A stretch of DNA of 64,000 nt, from NCBI GenBank assembly GCA_903924465.1, contig CAIYBN010000008.1, positions 62,001-126,000 on the forward strand, read 5' to 3'. This DNA is from an uncultured Myxococcales bacterium (lineage in GTDB: Bacteria; Myxococcota_A; UBA9042). Each line of letters begins with the position of its first letter. The first letter of the stretch is position 1. The position numbers and the translations under genes were made by a program. Below, one piece after another: positions 9,401-17,054 of this stretch. The notes beneath the pieces are model-generated. The model searched no databases. It was not told the DNA's origin and worked only from the letters and a program-made list of their open reading frames with translations.

Positions 9401-10014
9401 GTTTCCGGATTCAGGATGTCACCAGGGCGAATGACGAGCTTGGCGCGCAATTCGTCTTCAAACACCGCGGCATTGCCGGCAAACTCGACGCGCCGCACGA
9501 AGTGGTTGCCCTGAACGGTCCAGCGGATTAGCGCCATGCCGGCTGGGCTCACTTGGCAGTCGACCTGAACTTTGGCAAAGAACCCGAGCTGCAGCATGCG
9601 CGACGCGGCGCGGCCGAGCACCCCGCGCGTCATGGGCGCGCCCACGCGGATGTCCGTGAGCGATTCGATTTGGCTGCGCTCCAGCGCGTCTTCGCAGCGT
9701 GTGCCGGCGCAACCCAGCCATTGCACCGCGCCGACTTGCCGGTTCAAGCAGCGTTGTTCGCCTTCGGCCGCGCCACTTTGGCCGATCACCGTCGCGAATC
9801 GCGCCGACTCCACCGCCGCAGTCGACTCTTGCGGCAGTTGCGTTGTCGTCGCCGATTGCGCGAGTTCCGCCAGCGGCTCCGCGCCACGTGCACCGGGCAT
9901 TGCGGGTTCAGCGGTCCAGCCCGTTTGCGACCACAGCGCAGCCAGAGCGATCGCCCAAACGGCGCACCACGTTCCTGGCGTCTGCTGCGTGTTCTGGTTT
10001 GCCGGTCCGGTCAC
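6478..10014 (-). CDS. tamA: TamA/BamA-type Omp85 outer-membrane protein with an enlarged POTRA region
   Basis: 1178 residues with a GTG start at 10014, only 2 nt after the tamB stop. A signal peptide (…AVWAIALAALWSQTGWTAEP) is followed by a periplasmic region to about residue 755, in which roughly six or seven POTRA-like alpha/beta units can be outlined. Examples are the segments ending in FFAKVQVDCQ, GFDNAKVEL, GFFRAKIAAF and LFGQVTFDY. The remaining ~420 residues form the 16-strand barrel, with the lid-loop signature GLRGYAD near residue 1060 and the terminal ...LSFSVLYSF ending in Phe. E. coli TamA has three POTRA domains and 577 residues, so this is much larger. With TamB it should form an inter-membrane route for outer-membrane assembly or lipid transport. 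Confidence 0.88.
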   Translation of the reverse strand: MTGPANQNTQQTPGTWCAVWAIALAALWSQTGWTAEPAMPGARGAEPLAELAQSATTTQLPQESTAAVESARFATVIGQSGAAEGEQRCLNRQVGAVQWLGCAGTRCEDALERSQIESLTDIRVGAPMTRGVLGRAASRMLQLGFFAKVQVDCQVSPAGMALIRWTVQGNHFVRRVEFAGNAAVFEDELRAKLVIRPGDILNPETLDGSHALTLQRTALEGLYQRYGFDNAKVELAAVPFVDGRPDELRLIVAIDEGAKQRVAATRFRLEPLAPPSEAEEHAGLVCPKVSERMIREVSELQNVEVFTRRAANKAKNNIRTYLRRLGFANPNVGIPEPKDNIVDISVRPGRCHLLRIYMREETGQYDKSGFHLVTPDDDQALFDALPFAESGLFEFEEADRGRTALAGVLENRGYLFADVRLDQRPVPAPIDHQVESAITYYVTTGFVSQIRGIHFPGGEALDLDQMKSVMATKAYDLFNTGGFLQIDQLQADLDALRQSYMAAGYFNFSFDVHLPDNVTTTTGYQRLTTVTTAGDQHEYLYKDKGFRIRRPAGEDFVYIEVPIRPGQRTHLGALAVDGTSSLSEHEVRKVLGLQQGQVISFDLLSQAVTQVDQRYKNTGFFRAKIAAFCKAQGADQPEAECTFAAMRVPTVDVRLHVEEGERVEIGEVFVRGNFETDVGVILRDMPKSGQSFSAATLFEAQRRLRNLGLFGQVTFDYIGDDETPPRQRLGVVVQVAENSFRWMEYAVGVQTINASHSATERTVAPLLDGVGQATAAGDRATSAYNQGLTLNLPNLLLTGEAAWVNRNFLGLGKQMRVPLKLGLARSPTCGEGIIACDQQTILDTIRLVSLTPTYTDSRLFGSDVTLNLTAPYFIHDYASGVVDLDRTGALVQLARRFGKVALAVAFDAGFIRTRLPSVPTPDNGFRLEPQFQINPTLTWDRTDSPLNPTRGYYLSGSVQYINAYKQVVSSPDPKLIGLYEHGNYMKYEGSVKGFIPFGQVAVLALLVHGGASTQLGSESNDLPDWARYQLGGVQGLRGYADLAVKEYLADGTTKSLNKSGQPVSSNSADAIQTKQGGNVILNGSAELRFPILRETGIWGATFWDWGGIADTASEFYPTSIRHGVGVGLRWLLSGQIPIRIDYGFAIGRRVRDILNAGLLKSQVLDDFGALSFSVLYSF

Positions 10015-10016
10015 GC

Positions 10017-13000
10017 CTACTCCAACGGCTGCTTGTATCTGAGTTTGAACTCATAGACTTCTGTCGGTAACGTCGCGCCCTGGCTGGACTGCTGCGCTTT
10101 GCGCCACAAGCCGCCCGCGCTCAAGCGATCCGTGGCGCGGAAGTTGAAGCTGACGTTGTACAACCGGTCCTGACCGCCGGTCTGCACGCGGGTCGCGAGG
10201 CTGATCTGATTGCCAAGTTTCTTGGAACCGCTGGCGCCGACGTTGCCGGCGGCGTCAAAGTCGAATGTGAACTGGTCGAACACGGAATCGATGCCCAGCA
10301 ACTTCTGGAAAGGCTTGAGCAAGGACGGGCCAAGGTCGCCCAGCAGCGCGGCGGACGAAATCGGCGGCGCGCTGGAGCCACTGGTGCTGGAATCGGAGCA
10401 TTTGCGGTTGGTCAGGATGAGGCATTGCACGTCGGCCGGCGAGTCGCCTTTGTTGTCGGAAAAGCGCAAGTCCTCGGCCTTCGCGTCGGCCGTCAGGATA
10501 CCGGAGTAGCCGACCGAGACGAGAATGATGTCGGTGAAGCCCTGGTTGTCGGTGTTGAGGTCCGCGCCGATGGCGGATGTGGTCGAACTCGTGCTCGTGC
10601 CGCTCTTGGTGATCGGCGCGCGGATTTCCGCGTCGATGTACGGCCGCGTCACGTCGCCCTGGAAATCGAGCCACAGGTGGTCAACATCAAAGACCAGGCG
10701 GTTGATTGCATAGGTGATCTTGCTGTCGCTGGACGTCGCGACCTTGGCGCGGCCCACGAGGTTGAGCTTGGTCAACGGTCCGGTGACCCTCAGCCCTTCC
10801 GTTTCCACGACGGCGTCGATGCGCGCGAACGGAATGCGGCTTGCCACCTCGATATTCTGGGCATTGACCCGCAAATCCAGCACAAGCTCGTTGATCCACG
10901 GCAAGGTCTCGGTAATCGGCTTGGAGAACTGGTCCACCTGTCGATCCGTGACGCCGCCGACCACGCCCGCGATGCGGTCGAAATTGCGAAAGTAGGAGCC
11001 GTCAGGCACGTCCACTTGGCCGGAAAGCACCATTTTGCGGTGTGACGAATTGTCCAGAGCCGTGCCGACAAACTGCAATCGCGGCGACAAGGCGATCGCG
11101 TATTCCTTCGGCACGGAGAAGGGAATGCTCGTGCCGTTCAGGGAAAAATCGACCTCGTGTGGCAACAAGTGGTCGAGGGTCAGCGAACCAAAGGCGTCGA
11201 ACTGACCGTCGTCGATCGAGCCCGACAGGCGCGAATCGGGATTGCCGGGAATCGTGACCACCATCCGACCGGGCACGATGTCTCCGTGCTTGTCGCGCGC
11301 CGGGTGGATGTCGAACTCGCCGCCTTCGTCAATGACCACGTCGTGGCCAAAATGCCGCGGCGTCACCTGACCGGCCCGCGTGCGCAGCCGGCCCTCCATC
11401 GCCAAAGCGTCCAGCGCACCTTCCAGCCGCAGGTAGCCTCGCCCCGATTGCATGGACTCCAGGCACCCGGCCGCCGCATCGTCCGCGCCATGTTCCCAGG
11501 GCAGGATATCCAACAACAGGTCCATCGCGGCCATCGAGTCTGCAAGGCCGCCAAGACGAGGCACATCAATGGTTCCAGAGAGGTAGGCTTTCAGCGTCAG
11601 CGGACCTTTGTTCTGTGGCAGCGTCAGCGCGCCGCACAATTCCAACGGTTCACGACCGAGATCGAAATACATGGAGCCCAAGGTCACGCGTTCCGGCGTC
11701 ACGGTCACGACGCCCGGTGACGTGTTGGTCAGGCCCGGCGTGCCGGCACCAAAATCCAGCGCGAGACCGCGGGGCGGCAACGTCGCGCGCACCGTGTAGA
11801 GCGTCGCACCAGGTCGCAAGTCAATGTGGGCAACCGCATCCGCAGCCACATGTGCCTGCATGCCTGTGGGCGGCGCCATGCCGAGCAGCGCAAATACATC
11901 AATCAACTCGGGCACATCGATATGCACGTCGATTTCTGCCGGCTTGATCCCGGCGAAGCGAATTTCCGTGCCATCCAGCAGGCGAAAGCCGGGAAAGAAG
12001 TGACCGCTGGTGATAATCGCCGGACCTGACAGCTGTTTGTCGATCTGCAATTCCGCGTCCTGCAACTGGATTTTGTCCCACTTCAAACCCACGAGGTGAA
12101 GCGCCGACTGCAGCGCGAACTTCTGCGGCGAGCCCGACAGCCGCAGATCGCCACCGACGGAGCCGCCCAACGGCAAGTCGACCAGCGTGTGGGACAAGCG
12201 GTTGAGCGGCGTCTGTGGGAGTTGCAGGCCGACGTCGAAGTGCTTGAATTGCAAATCGGTATCCACAGTCGCGCTGGCCCAGTCCTGGGTCACGAGCTGA
12301 ATCGCCAACGGCGTGACGTGCAGGTGACCTTCGTGGCTTTTGACGTGCGCCTTGATGTGCGGAAACGTCTCCGCCGCGACCGTGAAGTCCTTGACATCGA
12401 CGTCAACCTGGACTGCCAACGTGGTCAGTGGTCGCAGCAGGTCCACATCGATCGTCCCATGCGCCAGCGACACGGCGCCACCCAGCGCCGCCGAATTGGG
12501 CCCAAGGAGCGCCATCAGCTTGGCAAGCGCAAGGTCTGCAACTTCCAGATGCGCGATCTTCAGTCGCCGTTGCCGATCGGCTTGCAGGTCGAGCGCCAGA
12601 TCGCCGCTGAGCGATCCCAGCACGTCGCCGCGCGTCACGAGGTGTTCCAGCGACAGCACACCGTTTTCCAAGCGCACCTGAGCGCTCAGCGTCGCCAGCG
12701 ACAGGTCCATCGAGCGGCGGTTCAGCACGCCGTGGTAGCCCAGGTTGTGCGCGGCAATCTTGCCATGCAGGCCAGGCCGGACCGTGCCGCCGTTGACCTG
12801 CGTGTCGAAGATGCTCAATGAACCGGAGATCGCATCGATGCCAAACGGCGCGAGCAGACGCCGCAGGCTGGCGATTTCGGCCGACACGCGCAGGTCGCTC
12901 TCACTCCCGCCCAGATGGAGGTAGCCGTCGGCGCGCAACCAATCGCCGTCCTTGTGCTCGATTTCAGCGGGCGTCGCGCTCGGTCCACCGCGATCGTAGA

Positions 13001-14624
13001 CCAGCAGATGGTTCAGGCTGATGTGCTGTTCGCAAGTGCTGTTGGTTGCATAGCCCACGCGACCGCGCAGGTGCAGCGCCGCAATCGCTTCGTCCGCTTT
13101 CTCGGCGGACGATTCGTGTTCCTCGTCGGGTGTCACGTCACGCGGCAAGGGGTTGTCGATGGTCAGGCGGCTGTCGAGCGAGACGTCCAGCACCATGGGC
13201 AGCTCGCACGTCAGTTCAGGTGCCAGGCGAACGCGCACGCCGGCATCCACTTCGCCCGACAACCGACCGGTCATCTGCTCAACCAGCGCACCGCGCATCG
13301 CCACGGCTTCGCTCTGCAGCGCTTGCCCGGGCTGGACGTGGGCGAAGGTGAACTGGCCGTCGACGGTGTGGGTCGGTTCGCCGGGACGTTCGGGCGCATC
13401 GCAGGCGTCGTTGTCCTTGCCGAGGCACGCGGGCGGCGGGCTCGTCAACATCCGGTAGCGCACGTGTGGCGACGAGATGGAACCGCCGTACGCGTTGATC
13501 GCCAGATCGCGACCCTCCACGGTCACCATCGCCTGACCCGGCAAGGACGCGTGGACTTCGACATCCGCCGCGACGTGCCCAGCCTGAAACCCAGCGATCT
13601 TGCCCCAGCCCGTGGTGTGGGCAAACGCCGAAAATCCAGCTTGCGGATCCACGCGAAAACGACCTTGTGCCAGAGCCTTGCAGTCGAACTTGTCGCCCAG
13701 CAGCTTGCCCAAGAACGCGGATTGCGTCGACGTCGCGATGTCCGCGTCGCGGCCTTCCACAATCACGTCGGGCGTCAGCGCGATCGACAGATCCACGCCC
13801 GAGATCGCCGTGTCCGGCAACACCGGCGTATGCCAATGCGCCATCGCCGGGAGTTGGATCGACGCGCTGCGCACCTGCACTTCGGTCAAATCGCCATGCG
13901 CGACGCGCACCTGCACCGCGCCTGTGGGAATTTTCGGCAATTGCGCGATCGCCGTCGGCGCCACATCGACCTCGTTCGCCACGACGTCCTGGGCTTGCCA
14001 CGCGACTTGTGCCGGGCCATCGCCGGGCACAAAGATCTGCACGGATCCGCGCAGGTGGATTCCCGACGCGCGCAGAGCGATCGCCGGGATGTTCATGCGA
14101 TAGCGGCCCCCGTCAATCTTCACCCGCTCTACGTCCAGACGCAGGCGCGGACCAGGTTCGGGCGAACTCGGCGTGTCCGGATCGGTAAACGCCATCGGCA
14201 GCAGCAATCGACCAAAGCGATCGGATTCGATGAAGACTTCCGGATCCGTGATCTTGACCTGCTCAAACCACAGGGGAATCTCACGTTTGCCGCGCACGAG
14301 CGCGTTGACCAGCTTCAGCCAATCCAGTTGCGCGTCCAGCGTCGCGGCGGCGATCACCGGTCGCCCGGACGGTTCGGTGATGTGCACGCCGCGCAACCGC
14401 ACACGCCCGGGCGAAGGGCCCCATTGCACGGCGGCGACGTCAAAAGTGCCCGGCAGCACGTTGGACAAAATGCCACTGACCAAACCGGCCGCCGACGGCG
14501 AATTCAACGTCAGGTAGAGCAGCAGCGCGACCGAAGCGATTCCAACCGCGGTTTGCACGATGATGAGGTAAACGGATCGGCCCAGTTGTCGCAAAAAGCG
14601 CCGCAAACGTGACGGGCCGCTCAT
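10017..14624 (-). CDS. tamB: TamB-like AsmA/DUF490 inter-membrane bridge protein
   Basis: 1535 residues. The start at 14624 is preferred because GGGAG lies 6 nt upstream and the protein then opens with a basic segment and one membrane anchor (YLIIVQTAVGIASVALLLYL, near residues 19-38). The frame itself is open for a further 95 codons. The body is the long repetitive beta-taco fold of AsmA-like proteins. The C-terminal ~350 residues match the TamB/DUF490 domain: alternating short beta segments, 'VDVPDGSYFRNFDRIAG', and an end in YEFKLRYKQPLE. TamB spans the periplasm and works with the Omp85 partner encoded immediately downstream. The order tamB-tamA is the reverse of E. coli tamAB. Confidence 0.9.
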   Translation of the reverse strand: MSGPSRLRRFLRQLGRSVYLIIVQTAVGIASVALLLYLTLNSPSAAGLVSGILSNVLPGTFDVAAVQWGPSPGRVRLRGVHITEPSGRPVIAAATLDAQLDWLKLVNALVRGKREIPLWFEQVKITDPEVFIESDRFGRLLLPMAFTDPDTPSSPEPGPRLRLDVERVKIDGGRYRMNIPAIALRASGIHLRGSVQIFVPGDGPAQVAWQAQDVVANEVDVAPTAIAQLPKIPTGAVQVRVAHGDLTEVQVRSASIQLPAMAHWHTPVLPDTAISGVDLSIALTPDVIVEGRDADIATSTQSAFLGKLLGDKFDCKALAQGRFRVDPQAGFSAFAHTTGWGKIAGFQAGHVAADVEVHASLPGQAMVTVEGRDLAINAYGGSISSPHVRYRMLTSPPPACLGKDNDACDAPERPGEPTHTVDGQFTFAHVQPGQALQSEAVAMRGALVEQMTGRLSGEVDAGVRVRLAPELTCELPMVLDVSLDSRLTIDNPLPRDVTPDEEHESSAEKADEAIAALHLRGRVGYATNSTCEQHISLNHLLVYDRGGPSATPAEIEHKDGDWLRADGYLHLGGSESDLRVSAEIASLRRLLAPFGIDAISGSLSIFDTQVNGGTVRPGLHGKIAAHNLGYHGVLNRRSMDLSLATLSAQVRLENGVLSLEHLVTRGDVLGSLSGDLALDLQADRQRRLKIAHLEVADLALAKLMALLGPNSAALGGAVSLAHGTIDVDLLRPLTTLAVQVDVDVKDFTVAAETFPHIKAHVKSHEGHLHVTPLAIQLVTQDWASATVDTDLQFKHFDVGLQLPQTPLNRLSHTLVDLPLGGSVGGDLRLSGSPQKFALQSALHLVGLKWDKIQLQDAELQIDKQLSGPAIITSGHFFPGFRLLDGTEIRFAGIKPAEIDVHIDVPELIDVFALLGMAPPTGMQAHVAADAVAHIDLRPGATLYTVRATLPPRGLALDFGAGTPGLTNTSPGVVTVTPERVTLGSMYFDLGREPLELCGALTLPQNKGPLTLKAYLSGTIDVPRLGGLADSMAAMDLLLDILPWEHGADDAAAGCLESMQSGRGYLRLEGALDALAMEGRLRTRAGQVTPRHFGHDVVIDEGGEFDIHPARDKHGDIVPGRMVVTIPGNPDSRLSGSIDDGQFDAFGSLTLDHLLPHEVDFSLNGTSIPFSVPKEYAIALSPRLQFVGTALDNSSHRKMVLSGQVDVPDGSYFRNFDRIAGVVGGVTDRQVDQFSKPITETLPWINELVLDLRVNAQNIEVASRIPFARIDAVVETEGLRVTGPLTKLNLVGRAKVATSSDSKITYAINRLVFDVDHLWLDFQGDVTRPYIDAEIRAPITKSGTSTSSTTSAIGADLNTDNQGFTDIILVSVGYSGILTADAKAEDLRFSDNKGDSPADVQCLILTNRKCSDSSTSGSSAPPISSAALLGDLGPSLLKPFQKLLGIDSVFDQFTFDFDAAGNVGASGSKKLGNQISLATRVQTGGQDRLYNVSFNFRATDRLSAGGLWRKAQQSSQGATLPTEVYEFKLRYKQPLE

Positions 14625-14985
14625 GTGCGCTCCCGAAATTCGCCCAGCCTTGGGTGCGCTTGCGTCTGAATCAACGAGCGCATGCATGCGCGCGAGGCGG
14701 GTTGTTGCAGATGGCGGTGTCGGGGCGGGCTTCGCATCGACGCGCAGTGTAGTGCCCAACGCCAAGTGCTGCCAGAATCCGGTGTGTTTGTCGACGAGAA
14801 CGCCGCCGCCCGCCTCGGACTCCGGGCACTTGCGAGAGTTGTTGCCCTTGGGTACGGCCGCCCGTATACTGGTCGGGTCTGTCTGGCATTTGGCTAGACT
14901 GAGTGTCAACTTGGCGTTTCAGCTTGCATTTTTACCCAAACGGGCAAAAAGCCGCGAACTGGCCGCGCAAAAAGGACTTGCCGCG
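14625..14985 (+). other. 361-bp divergent intergenic region between tamB and a cysteine-rich lipoprotein gene
   Basis: It holds the upstream region of tamB on the minus strand and a clear promoter for the plus-strand lipoprotein (14842-14870). Codons in the open frames that cross it do not continue conserved proteins, so I read it as non-coding. A short A/T-rich patch (ttttta...caaaaa) near 14930-14950 lies in the lipoprotein leader. Confidence 0.6.
14842..14870 (+). promoter_or_regulatory. sigma-70-type promoter of the 606-residue lipoprotein gene
   Basis: TTGCCC (14842-14847), 17-nt spacer, TATACT (14865-14870). The predicted leader is about 110 nt. This is one of the best -35/-10 pairs in the window. 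Confidence 0.55.
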
Positions 14986-16806
14986 ATGTCTCAGCTCCCC
15001 CCTCTGCCGACCGACAGCGCGCTGCAGAAGCTGGTGATTCTCAACGGATTATTGGTCTGTTGTCTGATTTTCGCTGCCTGCTCCAGCACGCCGGGCACCG
15101 TCGATCCGGGTGCAACGACGGACGCCAAGACCGACACCAAGTGGCCCGACCTTTTTAGCGGCGATGGCAAGCTCGGCGACGGCGAATTGGGCGATGCGTC
15201 CGATGCCAGCGGCGACGCCACGACCACGGTCCTGCCCGGCGAATTCAGCGCGCCCTGCAAAGACGATACCGATTGCAACGCCGGCATGTGCATCCAGGTC
15301 TACGGCGGCCAGATCTGCTCCCACGACTGCTCCGGCAACTGCGAGACGGGCTACACCTGCCAACAAGTCACAACTCACGGTGGCGACACGCTTTTTGCCT
15401 GCGTGCCGAAGTACAAACACATCTGCGATCCGTGCAATGCCAACAAGGACTGCAACGACGGTGGCGATTCGACGAACGTCTGCATTCCGTACGGCGCTTC
15501 GGGCGGTTTCTGCGGCGCGGCGTGCGACGAGATCCTTCAGGATTGCCCCAAAGGCTACACCTGCGACGTGGTGCTGAATCCAGCGACCGGCGCGAAGGTT
15601 CACCAGTGCCAGCATCAGGGAATTTGCGAATGCTCACAAGCTGCTGAAAATCTCCAACTTTCCACGACCTGCTACATCCAAAATGACTATGGCAAGTGCA
15701 GCGGCGTGCGTGCTTGTGGCGTCGGCGGCTTGGCAGAATGCACTGCACCGGTACCAGCCCAGGAGATCTGCAACAACATCGACGACGACTGCAACGGCTA
15801 TACGGATGATTTCAACGCCAGCTCCAAGTGCCCGATTACCAACGAATTCGGTACCTGCCAGGGCATCATCAAGCAATGCGTCAACGGCCAAGCGCTTTGC
15901 GAGGGCCAGACGCCGACTACCGAGCAGTGCAACGGCAAGGACGACAACTGCGACGGCAAGACCGACGAAGGCTTGTGCGAAGACGGCGACCCCTGCACCA
16001 AGGACACGTGCAACAGCGATGGCTCCTGCCAGCACGTGCAATTGGGCGGCATGGCGTGCGACGACGGCTCGATTTGCACGCAGACGGACAAGTGCTTGAG
16101 CGGCAAGTGCGTCGGCGGCAACAACATGAATTGCGACGACAACGATCCGTGCACGACGGACAGTTGCGATCCGTTCGTCGGCTGCCAGCATGCCAAGGCT
16201 TCCGACGGCGTCTGCACCGAGGACGGCAACCTCTGCACGTTGGACGTCTGCAAGTCCGGCGTCTGCACGCACGTGATTCAGGACGGCGGCAAGTGCACCG
16301 ATGACGGCCTGCCCTGCACCAACGACCTGTGCGATGCGGCGGGCGTGTGCAAGCACACGCAGTCGAGCGGCCCTTGCGAAGACGGCAACCCCTGCACGGA
16401 AGGCGACATGTGCGTCAGCGGCGTGTGCAAATCTGGCCCCATGAAAGGCTCGGTGGCGTGCGACGACAGCAATCCGTGCACGGTCGACACCTGCGATCCC
16501 AACCAGGCCGGTGGCTGCGTGCACGCCAACAACGATTTTGCCGCGTGCACGTCCACCTCCACGGAATGCCCCATCGGCCAGTGCGCCGGCGGCCAGTGCT
16601 TCCCGCAGCCGAACAAGACCTGCTCAACCACGGTCAAGCTCGATCTGTGCCAGAACCAGGACATCGCCGGCGTGTGCACGTCGGCGGGCAAGTGCGTGCC
16701 AACGCAAAAATCCCAGCCGTTTTCATGCGGTGGCGCTTCGTGCAAAAGCATCTGCGTCACCTGCGTGGTGCCCGTTTGTCTGGACTTTCTGCTGAGTTCG
16801 CCCTGA
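14986..16806 (+). CDS. cysteine-rich repeat lipoprotein with MopE-type metal-binding motifs
   Basis: 606 residues, starting at the ATG 14986 with AAGGA upstream. The signal ends in the lipobox LIFAAC and is followed by an acidic Thr/Asp linker of about 60 residues. Next come a four-disulfide-like cysteine region (residues 85-215) and two MopE-type motifs (EICNNIDDDCNG and EQCNGKDDNCDGKTDEG, near 260-330). The C-terminal half is made of Dictyostelium-type CTDC repeats (CEDGDPCTKDTCNSDGSCQH and relatives). It is probably anchored in the outer membrane (residue +2 is Ser) and rich in disulfides. MopE motifs are associated with copper or other metal binding; the function here is unknown. The promoter is at 14842-14870 and a hairpin follows the stop. 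Confidence 0.8.
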   Translation: MSQLPPLPTDSALQKLVILNGLLVCCLIFAACSSTPGTVDPGATTDAKTDTKWPDLFSGDGKLGDGELGDASDASGDATTTVLPGEFSAPCKDDTDCNAGMCIQVYGGQICSHDCSGNCETGYTCQQVTTHGGDTLFACVPKYKHICDPCNANKDCNDGGDSTNVCIPYGASGGFCGAACDEILQDCPKGYTCDVVLNPATGAKVHQCQHQGICECSQAAENLQLSTTCYIQNDYGKCSGVRACGVGGLAECTAPVPAQEICNNIDDDCNGYTDDFNASSKCPITNEFGTCQGIIKQCVNGQALCEGQTPTTEQCNGKDDNCDGKTDEGLCEDGDPCTKDTCNSDGSCQHVQLGGMACDDGSICTQTDKCLSGKCVGGNNMNCDDNDPCTTDSCDPFVGCQHAKASDGVCTEDGNLCTLDVCKSGVCTHVIQDGGKCTDDGLPCTNDLCDAAGVCKHTQSSGPCEDGNPCTEGDMCVSGVCKSGPMKGSVACDDSNPCTVDTCDPNQAGGCVHANNDFAACTSTSTECPIGQCAGGQCFPQPNKTCSTTVKLDLCQNQDIAGVCTSAGKCVPTQKSQPFSCGGASCKSICVTCVVPVCLDFLLSSP

Positions 16807-16822
16807 GGCGAGCCAGCTTCCC

Positions 16823-16851
16823 GCTGCGCCCTTGATCCCCTCAAGCGCGGC
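16823..16851 (+). terminator. possible hairpin terminator without U-tract
   Basis: Inverted repeat 17 nt after the lipoprotein stop. An inner stem CTTGA/TCAAG around TCCCC and an outer stem GCTGCG/CGCGGC are separated by a 2-nt bulge. No T-run follows, so it may stabilise the mRNA end instead of acting as an intrinsic terminator. Confidence 0.35.
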
Positions 16852-16921
16852 GGACAACTCAGGTCGTGGCCGGCTGCGCGCCGAAGCTGCAAACCTACTT
16901 CAGAAGTTTGATCCCGAGAAC

Positions 16922-16951
16922 TTGCCCGGTTGCGGCAGGCTCTGGTAAGGT
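16922..16951 (+). promoter_or_regulatory. putative promoter of the 2441-residue lipoprotein gene
   Basis: TTGCCC (16922-16927), 18-nt spacer, TAAGGT (16946-16951). The leader to the ATG at 17055 is about 97 nt and ends in a very strong ribosome binding site (GGGGGGAGGA, 17041-17050). Confidence 0.45.
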
Positions 16952-17054
16952 AGACGGGAGGCCTGTGCCTTTTGTGGGCCAGGCGACCAAGCGGACCGTC
17001 GGTCGTGTGATGTCGAAGGACCCGTTGTCCCAGGATCCCGGGGGGGAGGAACCA

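Noticed and set aside
7747-9531. 594-codon plus-strand frame inside tamA
   Set aside because: Antisense to a well-supported Omp85 gene, no domain, Arg/His-rich composition typical of a GC-rich shadow frame.
12915-14612. 565-codon plus-strand frame inside tamB
   Set aside because: Same reason: antisense, Arg/His-rich, no signal or motif.
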